From RGIG5612 sp963591145 (GTDB lineage Bacteria > Bacillota > Clostridia > Lachnospirales > Lachnospiraceae), in the NCBI GenBank assembly GCA_963591145.1, contig CAVARE010000040.1, forward strand, positions 1 through 55,350: a stretch of DNA of 55,350 nt, written 5' to 3'. Shown one piece after another: positions 9,446 through 19,008 of this stretch. Within the stretch, counting starts at the first letter, position 1; the number at the start of each line of letters is the position of its first letter. A program made the position numbers and the translations under genes. The notes below the pieces were generated by a model, which saw nothing but the letters and a program-made list of their open reading frames with translations, made no database searches and was not told the DNA's origin.

Positions 9446-10386
9446 TGAAGAACAGAAGGCTTATCAGATTAATAATATTGATGCTTACGGTTGTGATGAT
9501 GATCATGACCCTGTCTTCGTGCGCTGATAATTCAGAGTCGGTGCAATACCTCATTTATTATGTAAATTCAGCCCGCGATGACATAACGTATAAGTCGGTG
9601 CAGGTGGAAAATGCTCTGACGATGAGCACAGAGGAACTGACGCAGGCCCTCATTACGAGAATGTTTAACACAGATATGAGTGAAGAAGGCCTTTATTCGG
9701 CGAAGCCGCAGAACGTAACATTAAATGAATATAAAATAAGTGATTCTACGATAACATTTGACTTTGATTCAAGTTATCTTGAGATGACTAATGTTCAGGA
9801 GATTACGCTGAGAGCGGCTCTCGTACTTACTATGATACAGCAGCCTGACATAACACAGGTAATGGTTACAGTCGATGGTTCACCTCTTACGGACAGCAGC
9901 GGAATTGTTATAGGCGTGATGAATGCAAGCAATTTCGTCGATGTATTGCTGAGTGAGGAGGGTATGCTTAAGCAGGAAACTGACCTTACTATCTATTTTA
10001 CGGACGAGTCTGGAACAAAACTGATTCCGGCCAAATATCATTTTACAATCAATAACAGCAATACTTCCATTGAGGAGTATATCGTGCAGCAGCTTATAGC
10101 AGGACCTGCAATCGATGCAACATACAGGACTATAAGTGCTGAAACTGAAGTGATCAGCATAGTAACGTCGGACGGCGTATGCTATGTTAATTTTGATGGC
10201 AGCTTCCTTAACCAGGAACAGCCTGCCAGTGATGATATACTTATTTATTCTATAGTTAATTCTTTATGCAGTCTTCCATATGTAAACAGTGTGCAATTTA
10301 TGGTTGACGGCAGTTCTGATGTGAAACTTCACACAGTAACGGATCTTAGTATGCCTTTTACACGCAACAGGAATCTCGAACAGTAG
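9445..10386 (+). CDS. GerMN-domain lipoprotein
   Basis: A 313-residue exported protein. The N-terminal signal ends in a lipobox (LSSC, near residue 27). The mature part carries two GerMN-like repeats, about 45-160 and 180-305, each with the pattern of strand, TFDFDSSYL or CYVNFDGSFL, then a helix and a VQFMVDG-type strand. GerMN domains occur in GerM and in LpqB-type proteins next to two-component systems; their ligand is unsettled. The ATG overlaps the kinase stop (TAATG), so it is translationally coupled and may modulate the kinase from outside, which is inference. Confidence 0.85.
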   Translation: MKNRRLIRLIILMLTVVMMIMTLSSCADNSESVQYLIYYVNSARDDITYKSVQVENALTMSTEELTQALITRMFNTDMSEEGLYSAKPQNVTLNEYKISDSTITFDFDSSYLEMTNVQEITLRAALVLTMIQQPDITQVMVTVDGSPLTDSSGIVIGVMNASNFVDVLLSEEGMLKQETDLTIYFTDESGTKLIPAKYHFTINNSNTSIEEYIVQQLIAGPAIDATYRTISAETEVISIVTSDGVCYVNFDGSFLNQEQPASDDILIYSIVNSLCSLPYVNSVQFMVDGSSDVKLHTVTDLSMPFTRNRNLEQ

Positions 10387-10390
10387 ATTA

Positions 10391-13141
10391 ATGCTGAAAA
10401 GGCCCATATTTATAGTGGCTGCCATACTGACGCTGGCGGTCATAATCTGCAGCAGGCTGTGCCCTTCATTATGGCAGCCTGATTTAAGTACCCTGGAAAA
10501 TAATGCCGAGATAGTTCTGACAGGAATTGTCTACAAGATCGAAGAAAAGAGTGACAGCATATATGTCTATCTGACGGATGCAGTTGCTGCACCGCAGGGC
10601 AGTGTTGCCGTGGCAAGTCAGGATAACATTGAATATAGTGATGGCAGTGTTTTTGCGATAACGCAAGATGGTGCAGATTATTGTGCTTCGTTGAATAAGA
10701 GTGAAAACCAGCCTGCGTGTGCCGGGACGGCGCAGCCACTGCGAGAAAACAATCAGCGCAGGCGTTTTCGAACAGTGGCTGCACGCCGAGGGTCACGGCG
10801 CGCAGGCTGGGTAGATGATGTCTTGGGAGTGAGAAAAACAATTCTGATAATGTCCGCAGAGGATTTCAACGATTTAGATATTAAGATCGGCAACGAGATA
10901 ACCTCGCAGTGCAGCTACAAGACCTTTAATAAGGCCAGAAACAATGGCAATTATGATGAGAAAAATTATTACTATTCTCTCGGCATCTTTCTTAAGGCTG
11001 AAAATAAATCTGCAGCAATAACCAATGCTTCTTATAACCATCTGGCGCAGTTCTTAAATGAACTAAGGCAGGGACTTGTAAGATCAATTTATGAGTCCGT
11101 GCCGGATGAAGAAACTGCAGGAATTCTCATTGCCATATGTACAGGCGACAGGTCTGGACTGACGGAGGATACCAAGACGTTATATCAGAGCAGCGGCATA
11201 GCACATATTCTGGCGGTATCAGGACTTCATATATCATTGATTGGCATGACAATATTCAGATTGATAAGGAAGAGATTCCGCTTCGGCATCAGCGCTATGG
11301 CTTCGGGATTTATGATGCTGTGCTTCTGTATAATGAGCAGTGCCTCGGCATCATCCGTGCGTGCGACGATAATGTTTGCCGTGCAGATAGGTGCCATATG
11401 GCTGGGCAAGAGCTACGACATGATCTGCTCACTGTCATTGGCCGCAATCCTGCTGCTTGTAACTAATCCATGGTATATATCTAATTCCGGTTTCCAGCTG
11501 TCATTTGCTGCGCTTGCGGCAGCTGCGTTTGTGACGCCGACTGTAAATGAATTCTTCCGAGTGAAACGAAAGCTACCGTCTGGTTTCTGCATGAGCACAG
11601 CGATAACATTTGTCACCATGCCCATCATTATGACCAATTATTATGAGATCCCCGTATATTCGATCCTTCTTAATGTCGTGGTGATCCCTGTCATGAGCGT
11701 TGTGCTGGGTATGGGGATCCTTTCCGCTGTCTGGGGAATGGTCAGTGTGATTCTGGGCAGGTTCCTGTGCGGGCTGGCGGTTTATATTGTTTATTTTATC
11801 AAATGGTCCTGCAGCCTGTCGCAGAGGCTTCCGTTTCACAATATCGTAACCGGCTCGCCGGCCGAGTGGAAGATAATCGCCTATTATGCAGCGCTGACAC
11901 TAATTGTAAGCATTATGGCGATATGCGTGAAGATACGAAATAAAAGAGAAAATATAGGTACGAAGTACGTTGGAAGCAGTGGAACTGGCCACCGGGTGAG
12001 AATTAAAGCTGCAGACAGCGATTGTAATGGAATAGAGACATATACTACTCTCGGGCGGAAGCCGTCAGGAGGGACTATCATTGTAAATCTTCTCAGGAGC
12101 TTATTGCTAGTGCCAGTGCTTTTGTGCGCTGCCTTTCTGGGCAGCAACAGGCAGATGGAAGACCTTAAAATATCCATGCTGGATGTAGGTCAGGGGGAGT
12201 GCCTTCTTATTGAGAGTCCGTCGGGAGTGAATTATATGATAGATGCCGGCACGACATCTGTTAGTAATCTGACAAAATATAGAATCGCTGGCGCCGTAAA
12301 ATACGAAGGCATAGGCTGCATAGATTATATGATAGTGACACATCCTGATACAGACCACATGAGTGCAGTGCTGGAGCTCCTTGAAGCCATGCCTTCAGCG
12401 CAAGATGAAAATCAGGAAAATAATCACATCACAAACCATAGTTGTATTGCTGGTAATACTAAGGAAAACGTATCAGCTGTGGATACTGAATCTGGTTTCA
12501 CTGATGCAGCTGATCAGAATTATAATGATACCGATGAGAAAAATGCCGCAAATGCTGCCAATAGCAACACGGTATATTACAACCTGGCGATCAAAAACCT
12601 CATACTTTATTATATGCCGGATAATGAACACTATCAGGAGCTGGTGCAGCTGGCAGCAGAGCGCGGCGTTAATGTGATAAATATTCATGCAGGAATGAAA
12701 CTTAGCGATGCAGATATGACACTCAGATGCATTTATCCGTCAGAGTCCCTTAGCTCAGATGACGCAAATGAATATTCGCTGGTATTTGAATTATTATATG
12801 GTGACTTCTCGGCCGTGATAACCGGTGATGTTGAAGAAACTGGCGAAAAGGACATAGTATCATTGGGAACAACCAGGTTATCCAGGAACAGTTATACACT
12901 ACTTGATGTGGCGCACCATGGCTCGAAATCGTCATCTTCAGTTGAATTTATAGATAGAGTAAGCCCGAGCGCTGCAATTATTTCAGCAGGAGTTAATAAT
13001 ATGTACGGACATCCGCATGAGCAAACCCTGCAGCGATTGACGGATGTGGGGGCGTTGGTATATTGTACATCATGGAACGGACAGATAAATATCACCGCAG
13101 ATAAAAACGGAGAAGCAGAGCTTACTTATAAACTGGATTGA
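10391..13141 (+). CDS. comEC: ComEC/Rec2 DNA-uptake channel with internal palindromic insert
   Basis: ComEC forms the membrane pore for single-stranded DNA in transformation. The 916-residue protein has an N-terminal helix and OB-like region (1-215), the Competence membrane domain (about 225-530; AVSGLHISLIGM, SASASSVRATIMFAVQIGA, NPWYISNSGFQLSFAA), a cytoplasmic linker and a metallo-beta-lactamase-like nuclease domain (about 590-916). HPDTDH is at 651-656 and DVAHHGSKSS near the end. It is longer than the usual 700-800 residues for two reasons: an Arg-rich insert at residues 106-140 encoded by repeat copy A, and a polar, Asn-rich loop after the HPDTDH motif. The reading frame survives the insert. 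It begins four bases after the GerMN gene. Confidence 0.93.
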   Translation: MLKRPIFIVAAILTLAVIICSRLCPSLWQPDLSTLENNAEIVLTGIVYKIEEKSDSIYVYLTDAVAAPQGSVAVASQDNIEYSDGSVFAITQDGADYCASLNKSENQPACAGTAQPLRENNQRRRFRTVAARRGSRRAGWVDDVLGVRKTILIMSAEDFNDLDIKIGNEITSQCSYKTFNKARNNGNYDEKNYYYSLGIFLKAENKSAAITNASYNHLAQFLNELRQGLVRSIYESVPDEETAGILIAICTGDRSGLTEDTKTLYQSSGIAHILAVSGLHISLIGMTIFRLIRKRFRFGISAMASGFMMLCFCIMSSASASSVRATIMFAVQIGAIWLGKSYDMICSLSLAAILLLVTNPWYISNSGFQLSFAALAAAAFVTPTVNEFFRVKRKLPSGFCMSTAITFVTMPIIMTNYYEIPVYSILLNVVVIPVMSVVLGMGILSAVWGMVSVILGRFLCGLAVYIVYFIKWSCSLSQRLPFHNIVTGSPAEWKIIAYYAALTLIVSIMAICVKIRNKRENIGTKYVGSSGTGHRVRIKAADSDCNGIETYTTLGRKPSGGTIIVNLLRSLLLVPVLLCAAFLGSNRQMEDLKISMLDVGQGECLLIESPSGVNYMIDAGTTSVSNLTKYRIAGAVKYEGIGCIDYMIVTHPDTDHMSAVLELLEAMPSAQDENQENNHITNHSCIAGNTKENVSAVDTESGFTDAADQNYNDTDEKNAANAANSNTVYYNLAIKNLILYYMPDNEHYQELVQLAAERGVNVINIHAGMKLSDADMTLRCIYPSESLSSDDANEYSLVFELLYGDFSAVITGDVEETGEKDIVSLGTTRLSRNSYTLLDVAHHGSKSSSSVEFIDRVSPSAAIISAGVNNMYGHPHEQTLQRLTDVGALVYCTSWNGQINITADKNGEAELTYKLD
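10708..10810 (+). repeat. Palindromic repeat, copy A (inside comEC)
   Basis: A 103-base hairpin. Outer arms CCAGCCTGCG (10708-10717) and CGCAGGCTGG (10801-10810) pair perfectly. Inside, CGGCG pairs with CGCCG, GCAGCCACTG with CAGTGGCTGC, and GAAAAC with GTTTTC, around the apical sequence CAATCAGCGCAGG. It is read in frame as part of ComEC, giving a peptide containing LRENNQRRRFR and AARRGS. It is related to the copies at 37993, 46943 and 52488. Confidence 0.93.
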
Positions 13142-13144
13142 TTG

Positions 13145-14800
13145 ATGAACATGATATTTCATAATAAACGACAGAAACTAAATAATCAGATGCTGATACT
13201 TATGGCATGCGTTGTCATTCCCATCCTTGCGTTTGTAGGTTATGTGGGAATCCGCGCAAATCATACACAGCTGAACAAATTGTTGTCAGAGGAACAGGCA
13301 AATGTACAGTCTCATGTCTATCAGATGGATCTGCTGTTGGAAATGCTGGAAAATTCATTGGCATATCTGTCCACTGAAGATGTGCGAATACGAGATATAG
13401 CAACGGCTGACATCCAAGATACAGAATTTTGGATAGATAACAATGCCATTGTTCAGAAAATGAAGAATCTGACAGTAATAAATCCATTGAAATTTACAAC
13501 ATTCATATATTATCCGAAACAGGATATTTTCTATAATTATGAGCTGGATCATGATTTTTCGGAACAGATTCGTCAGATGATTGAGAACCAGGATGAGGAC
13601 TCAATACCTGAGAGCTGGGATATAACAGAATGTAATGGAAAATATTATATATATGTTCTTATGGGCAACCAGGATTATTTCATAGGAGCTTTTGCACTTG
13701 TGGACAGCTTCTATGACGGTCTAAGCCTGGATGATGAAGAAACGTTTTTATATACCCTGTCGGATGGTACGATTCTGAACGGAAAACAATATGAGTCAGA
13801 ATGCTATTTAGTCTCAGCCTCAAGTGATAATGCACCGTTTTCTCTGGTAAAACAGCTTTACAAAGAAAAAATAAATCAGCAGATGACAAGTGCGGTTTCG
13901 TATGTAATTGCAGCTATATGTGTAGTGGTGCTGCTTTTAATCACATATATCGTGTTTATGAAGATCTGGATTTTGAATCCTGTTAATCATCTGAAACAAA
14001 GCATGACCATAATTCAGCAGGGCGATCTAAATTACCGTATTCAGAACGTTCCGCATATGAGCGCGGAATTTGCCAGTGTTATAGATGAATTTAATTTTCT
14101 GATGGACAGCATAGAGAAGCTGAAGATATCAATATATGAACAGAAACTGGAGCAGAAGGAAGTCAGGCTTGAATATCTGAATAGGCAGATCCAGCCACAT
14201 TTCATCTTGAATACGTTAAATACTCTGTATAATTTTACTGAAAAGGATATCGCTGTTACGCGTAGGATGATTAAATTAATTTCGGAATATTACCGATATG
14301 TTGTAAATGTCGATTCGAAATATGTGAGATTGGGAAATGAATTGGAACATTTGCAGAAATATCTTCGCCTGCAGGTCATGAGATATCCTGGACTTTTTGA
14401 ATATTACATAAACTGTCCTGATGAATATAATGGAGCGTTAATCCCACCTTTTATAATAGAAAGCTTTGTGGGAAATATTTTCAAACATGGCATTATGCCT
14501 GATGAAATCAACAAGATTGAGATTTCAACTGCCATGGAGAATGAAGAATGGCTGCTGATAAGGATTGAAGATACAGGCGAGGGCTTTTCAGATGACAGCC
14601 TTGATGCAGCGAGGGAATTCATAGAAGAACACAAGGTTTCGGAGGAATTGGGCGTAGGAATTCGTAATTCAATAGAACGACTGCAGTTGATGTATAAAGG
14701 CAATTGTGACATAAAAATATTTAACAAGGATCCGCATGGCGCGGTTGTTGAAATCAGAATAAGAGAGCAAAATAATGAAGATACAGGCATTGATAGTTGA
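13145..14800 (+). CDS. YesM/LytS-type sensor histidine kinase
   Basis: A 551-residue two-helix sensor of the class that controls carbohydrate-use genes. Helix 1 is near the N-terminus (MLILMACVVIPILAFVGYVG), followed by an outside domain of about 220 residues, helix 2 (YVIAAICVVVLLLITYIVF), HAMP, and the His_kinase domain with the motif QPHFILNTLNTLYNF (His352). A short HATPase domain ends with EDTGEGFS and GVGIRNSIERL. ATGs at 13145 and 13151 are possible; neither has a clear ribosome site. The gene follows the comEC stop by three bases and overlaps the regulator by 26 bases. Confidence 0.92.
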   Translation: MNMIFHNKRQKLNNQMLILMACVVIPILAFVGYVGIRANHTQLNKLLSEEQANVQSHVYQMDLLLEMLENSLAYLSTEDVRIRDIATADIQDTEFWIDNNAIVQKMKNLTVINPLKFTTFIYYPKQDIFYNYELDHDFSEQIRQMIENQDEDSIPESWDITECNGKYYIYVLMGNQDYFIGAFALVDSFYDGLSLDDEETFLYTLSDGTILNGKQYESECYLVSASSDNAPFSLVKQLYKEKINQQMTSAVSYVIAAICVVVLLLITYIVFMKIWILNPVNHLKQSMTIIQQGDLNYRIQNVPHMSAEFASVIDEFNFLMDSIEKLKISIYEQKLEQKEVRLEYLNRQIQPHFILNTLNTLYNFTEKDIAVTRRMIKLISEYYRYVVNVDSKYVRLGNELEHLQKYLRLQVMRYPGLFEYYINCPDEYNGALIPPFIIESFVGNIFKHGIMPDEINKIEISTAMENEEWLLIRIEDTGEGFSDDSLDAAREFIEEHKVSEELGVGIRNSIERLQLMYKGNCDIKIFNKDPHGAVVEIRIREQNNEDTGIDS

Positions 14801-15542
14801 TGACGAAATACAGAGTATAAAAAATCTGTCAGAGAAAGTTAACTGGAAGCTTCTAGGAGTGGGGAGTGTTTATGAAGCGCTGAATCCGTATGAAGCAAGA
14901 AAAATTATAAATGAAAACAAGATTCAGCTCATATTATGCGACATTGAAATGCCGGGAGAAAATGGTTTGGACTTTATACAATGGATTCGCGAAGAGGCGG
15001 ATCTGAACGGAAAATTCATGGAATGCATCATACTGACATGTTATCCGGAATATACATATATGAGAAAGGCAATGCAGTTAGGCTGTAGTGATTATCTGAT
15101 AAAGCCTATTGATATTGCGGATGTTGAAAGGGTTATTCAAAAAGCAGTATTAAAATTGCAGGATATAGAGGAGAAACAGCTGGAGTTGGATCTGAAGGAA
15201 CCCGAAAATGCATATGGCATTATCGAAAATATTGTTGTTCCATACATAAAAGAGCATTTTGCCGAGAGGCTTACGATAGAAGATATTGCAAATGTTGCGG
15301 CATTAAATCCCCAGTATATGATGCGTATCTTTAAGAAAAAAATGGGGGATTCTGTGCTGGAATATGTAACGAGGCTTCGATTGGAGATGGCCAAGGAAAT
15401 GCTGGCTAAAACTCAATGGAGCAATGAGATAATCTCGGAAAAGATCGGTTATGCCAGTTCTAACTATTTTATAAAGCTGTTTAAACGACAATATGGAATG
15501 ACTCCGCGAGGCTTCAGAAAGAATCTAAAAAATGAGAACTAA
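14775..15542 (+). CDS. YesN-type response regulator with AraC DNA-binding domain
   Basis: A 255-residue regulator: receiver domain (1-125) with Asp56 in LILCDIEMPGENG and YLIKPID, then a linker, then an AraC/XylS double helix-turn-helix (about 155-253; LTIEDIANVAALNPQYMMRIFKKKMG and the GYASSNYFIKLFKRQYGMTPRGFRK signature). Such regulators bind near genes for sugar binding, transport and hydrolysis. It overlaps the kinase in front and the solute-binding protein behind (11 bases), so the three are made from one message. The nearest likely targets are its own operon and the secreted protein at 17154. Confidence 0.93.
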   Translation: MKIQALIVDDEIQSIKNLSEKVNWKLLGVGSVYEALNPYEARKIINENKIQLILCDIEMPGENGLDFIQWIREEADLNGKFMECIILTCYPEYTYMRKAMQLGCSDYLIKPIDIADVERVIQKAVLKLQDIEEKQLELDLKEPENAYGIIENIVVPYIKEHFAERLTIEDIANVAALNPQYMMRIFKKKMGDSVLEYVTRLRLEMAKEMLAKTQWSNEIISEKIGYASSNYFIKLFKRQYGMTPRGFRKNLKNEN

Positions 15543-17058
15543 AGAAAAGATAAAAATAAAAGCAATAGCTGCTTTAATAGTGACTTGCCTGGTGCTGACA
15601 TTAAATACTGGCTGCCATAACATGGAAGAGAAAGATTCACCGGCTGATGATAAATCTCAGGAAATATGTGAAATATCAATCGAGAACATTATCCTGGGCG
15701 ATAAAAATACTGATCTGGCGAGAATAGAGGCACTGGCAAATGAAATCACAGTCCCTGCCATAGGCTGCAAAATAAAAATAATAGACTGTGATATTAGTGA
15801 ACATGAGGACCTGATGAAAAAAATACAGGCAGGAATAGAACAGATTGATTTAGTCGAGACTGGATTGACCACTTCATTATCAGACCTGGTTTCATCAGGC
15901 ACGATAATTCCTCTGGAAGGATTGCTGCATGAGTATGGATCAGAGCTTGAGGAAAAGGAAGCTGAACAGCTTCAGGCTGCAATGATTAATCAGCACATAT
16001 ATGCAGTCCCTGCGAATCTTCATTGCGGCAGAGCAGAGGGAATAGGCTACAATGCTAATATTGCTGAAAAATATGGCATATCAATGCCAGATGAAGTTAA
16101 TCTCGAGATATTAACACAGGTAGGGCAGATTCTTCATAACTCAGGAAGCGGTATATATCTGACATCTCAAGGTGCCGGTAATCTCACGGCATTTGATTCG
16201 TTTTATGACATGGAAACATTTGGCGGCGATTTTGATTATGGCGTGATTATGGATCCTCTAAATAATACTAATATTGTTAATGTATATGAAACCAGCGAGT
16301 ATCGTTATTATTGCTATATACTGAAACAGTGGAAGGATAATGGCTACATGCCGTCGGATTCGTTTATTAGCGGACGCAACCAACAGGACATGTTTAATAA
16401 TGGAGAAACATTTTTCCAGTTTAGCAGCATTTCGCCCGGGACGGAGCTAATGAATACGAATAAAAATCTGAGCTTTTCAGAGGAATATATTCCTATCACG
16501 GAGAACAGACTTACGACTAAGCTTGTGCAGGAATTTGCCTGGGGCATAACAAGCGGATGCAAATATCCTGAAAAGACCATGGAGCTGCTGAATCTAATAT
16601 ATACTAATGGGGAATTGGCCAATCTCCTTCAATATGGTATAGAGGGAGAGGATTATACAGTTGTGGGAGATGGGAAAATAAGACCTGTCACAAATGAGGA
16701 TGGAACGACGTCGCATAATACGAAATTCACAATTTATGGCGATACGGTTCAAAAATATCATTATGAGTCTGATTCTGATATTACGATAGAGGATGTAGAA
16801 GAGTATTCGGAACAGTCCCAGGCAGGTAAGACGTTTGGATATGTATTTCAGACTGATTCGGTAGCAATGCAGATTCAAAAGGTTCAAAATGTTGTAAATG
16901 AATATCGTCCTATCCTGGAGACAGGAATGGCTGATGATGTAGATCAGTTGTTGGATGAGTTTATTGCTGAGCTAAAGAAAGCAGGAATAGATGCGATTAT
17001 TAAGGAAAATCAACAGCAGCTGGATAGCTGGTTAGAAGCTGCAAAGAGTAATTATTGA
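15532..17058 (+). CDS. Extracellular solute-binding lipoprotein (ABC family 1 type)
   Basis: A 508-residue exported protein with a lipobox (LNTGC, Cys28) and a family-1 solute-binding fold. The middle part (KYGISMPDEVNLEILTQVGQIL, then FAWGITSGCKYPEKTMELLNLIYTN) and the C-terminal region (about 400-500, YRPILETGMADDVDQLLDEFIAELKKAGID) fit the oligosaccharide-binding LipO/DUF3502 group. No ABC permease or ATPase gene is adjacent. It is translationally coupled to the YesM/YesN pair, so it may deliver ligand to the kinase or serve permeases encoded elsewhere; both are inference. Confidence 0.9.
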   Translation: MRTKEKIKIKAIAALIVTCLVLTLNTGCHNMEEKDSPADDKSQEICEISIENIILGDKNTDLARIEALANEITVPAIGCKIKIIDCDISEHEDLMKKIQAGIEQIDLVETGLTTSLSDLVSSGTIIPLEGLLHEYGSELEEKEAEQLQAAMINQHIYAVPANLHCGRAEGIGYNANIAEKYGISMPDEVNLEILTQVGQILHNSGSGIYLTSQGAGNLTAFDSFYDMETFGGDFDYGVIMDPLNNTNIVNVYETSEYRYYCYILKQWKDNGYMPSDSFISGRNQQDMFNNGETFFQFSSISPGTELMNTNKNLSFSEEYIPITENRLTTKLVQEFAWGITSGCKYPEKTMELLNLIYTNGELANLLQYGIEGEDYTVVGDGKIRPVTNEDGTTSHNTKFTIYGDTVQKYHYESDSDITIEDVEEYSEQSQAGKTFGYVFQTDSVAMQIQKVQNVVNEYRPILETGMADDVDQLLDEFIAELKKAGIDAIIKENQQQLDSWLEAAKSNY

Positions 17059-17104
17059 GTAGAAAACAGGTCATTATCGTTTCACATGACAAATTCCTAA
17101 AATG

Positions 17105-17116
17105 CTAGAATTCTAG
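17105..17116. promoter_or_regulatory. Perfect 12-bp palindrome, possible operator
   Basis: CTAGAATTCTAG lies 38 bases before the start codon of the secreted protein at 17154, in the only gap of the cassette. It overlaps -10-like A/T words (TAAAAT, TAGAAT). An operator for the adjacent regulator is possible but unproven. Confidence 0.35.
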
Positions 17117-17153
17117 TCATAAACAAAACAAGTTTTATTGAAGGGAGAGTTAA

Positions 17154-18758
17154 ATGAAACGAAATGTATTGAAGAAATGTGCTGGAATAGCATTGTCAGC
17201 CAGCATGATCCTCGGAATGTCAGGATCAGCATTTGCAGGGGAATCGCAGTCAGGTGTTGAAGTAGTCGATAAGAGTACATTGCCGAGAATTATCATAACA
17301 ACTGACCTGGAAGTTGATGATATGAATGGTATTATTCTGAGCCTTATGTATTCAACTGACTATGATCTGGCTGGCATAGTATGGACCGCAGGTATGTACC
17401 ATTTTAACGGTGATGGTGAGCATACTCTGGAGGAAATCACACCAAATTATAAATGTGAGGGCGGCACAGCCGGACATACTGTTGAATATATCGGACAGGT
17501 TAAGGAATTCCGCCCGGTAGAACCAGAGTTCCTGGAGAGAATTATTTCTGACAAATATGCCAGAGATTATGAATACCTGAGCAAGAATAATCCTAATTAT
17601 CCGACACCTGAATACCTTTTAAGCATTATTGCAGAGGGAAATGTAGAATTCGAAGGCGACTACAGATACGAGACAGAAGGATCAGAGCTTATATATAATT
17701 GTATAATGGATGATGATCCTCGTGAGCTTATTATTCAGCATTGGGGCGGTATAAATACAACTGTCCGTGCACTTTACAGCATCTATGAAGATTATCATGA
17801 TACAGACGAGTGGGAAGCTGTATTGGAAAAGGTTGTTAATAAAGTAAGACTTAGTGGACATGGTGAGGATAATTGCTATGAAGACAGCAAGATTGCTGAA
17901 ATGTTCCCTGGACTTCAGGATGTTGAAAGAGACAGCTTTGCAGGACTCGGCAATTATTTCCAGAGCATTAAAGTGGGCGACGGACCATTCCCATTTATCG
18001 GAACAGATGAAACCTTAAATCCATATTATCAGGCAGAGTATCTTACAGAGACATTTAAATTTGGCCATGGCGCTCTGTTGGGCGAGTTCCACCTGATGGG
18101 AGACGGACAGGTAATCTATGGAGAACCAATGCATTACCAGTATGGTCTTAAAACCTATATTGACTGGTCAGAAGGAGCAGAATTAGGTTGGGGCGATGGT
18201 GCATCTGCATTTACCAGAATGGATATGGACAGATATGATTGGATGTGCTGCCAGTTTGGATGCAATTCATATGTAGACCTCGGAATCCGTCAGGGTGTTA
18301 CACATTCTGAGGACCGCTATGTAACGGCGCTTTTCGATGATCTTGCTGCAAGAGCAGATTGGGCTATTATGGATCCTGAAGATTGTAACCATGCACCTGT
18401 TATAACAGCTGACAGTCTGGATATTACAGCTAAGGCTGGTGAAACAGTTACATTAAGTGCATCGGCATCAGATCCGGATGGTAATGAGCTGACAACATCA
18501 TGGTGGATCCCTGCAGCTTCCTGCACATATGGTGTTGAAGAAACTGAGGATGGAGATTCTTCAGGTGACAGCGCTTCAGGTACAAATGAGAAGGTTGCTG
18601 ATATTGCGGTTAATGTTACAGGTGAATATGAAGCACAGCTTACAGTGCCAGAGGATGCACAGTCAGGAGATATTATCGTTCTGAATCTGGAAGTACAGGA
18701 TCAGGGCGTTGAAAGACCGATAACAAGATTTGCACAGTTCTTTATTACTGTTGAGTAA
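17154..18758 (+). CDS. Secreted DUF1593/Sde182-type nucleoside-hydrolase-like protein
   Basis: A 534-residue secreted protein with a classical signal peptide cleaved after AFA (about residue 28). Residues 44-400 match the DUF1593 (Sde182 N-terminal) group: the start PRIIITTDLEVDDMNGI keeps a nucleoside-hydrolase-like acidic motif (Asp51, Asp55, Asp56), and IQHWGGINTTVRAL is typical. The C-terminal 120 residues form an Ig-like domain (ASDPDGNELTTSWW). Members are often found with plant-polysaccharide genes; the substrate is not known to me. GAAGGGAGAG precedes the ATG. It follows the solute-binding gene by 95 bases and is closed by a terminator, so it ends the cassette. Confidence 0.87.
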   Translation: MKRNVLKKCAGIALSASMILGMSGSAFAGESQSGVEVVDKSTLPRIIITTDLEVDDMNGIILSLMYSTDYDLAGIVWTAGMYHFNGDGEHTLEEITPNYKCEGGTAGHTVEYIGQVKEFRPVEPEFLERIISDKYARDYEYLSKNNPNYPTPEYLLSIIAEGNVEFEGDYRYETEGSELIYNCIMDDDPRELIIQHWGGINTTVRALYSIYEDYHDTDEWEAVLEKVVNKVRLSGHGEDNCYEDSKIAEMFPGLQDVERDSFAGLGNYFQSIKVGDGPFPFIGTDETLNPYYQAEYLTETFKFGHGALLGEFHLMGDGQVIYGEPMHYQYGLKTYIDWSEGAELGWGDGASAFTRMDMDRYDWMCCQFGCNSYVDLGIRQGVTHSEDRYVTALFDDLAARADWAIMDPEDCNHAPVITADSLDITAKAGETVTLSASASDPDGNELTTSWWIPAASCTYGVEETEDGDSSGDSASGTNEKVADIAVNVTGEYEAQLTVPEDAQSGDIIVLNLEVQDQGVERPITRFAQFFITVE

Positions 18759-18796
18759 ACAGCTGTGTCAACTATAATGACATAAACAACTTGAAG

Positions 18797-18844
18797 GCGG
18801 ATTGTGATGCATTTGCATGTGCGTTGCAATCTGCTTTTTGTTTT
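18797..18844 (+). terminator. Rho-independent terminator
   Basis: GCGGATTG (18797-18804) pairs with CAATCTGC (18827-18834) and is followed by TTTTTGTTTT. The loop is nearly the same as that of the terminator at 25750. Confidence 0.85.
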
Positions 18845-19008
18845 AGAAAAAAATTTCGCTGTGATTTGAACATTTTCTCCTGCGTGATATCGGAACATAA
18901 TTGCTTTTTTTATAGCAGTATTAACAGTGTATATTCCAATATATCACTTGCCTGGATTTCTGAGATGGTATAAGATTGCTCAGACTAATAAATGAGGGTT
19001 TGGAGTTA

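Noticed and set aside
18791..18973. Small frame of 60 codons after the DUF1593 gene
   Set aside because: It reads through a terminator hairpin and is Cys/Phe-rich with no ribosome site.
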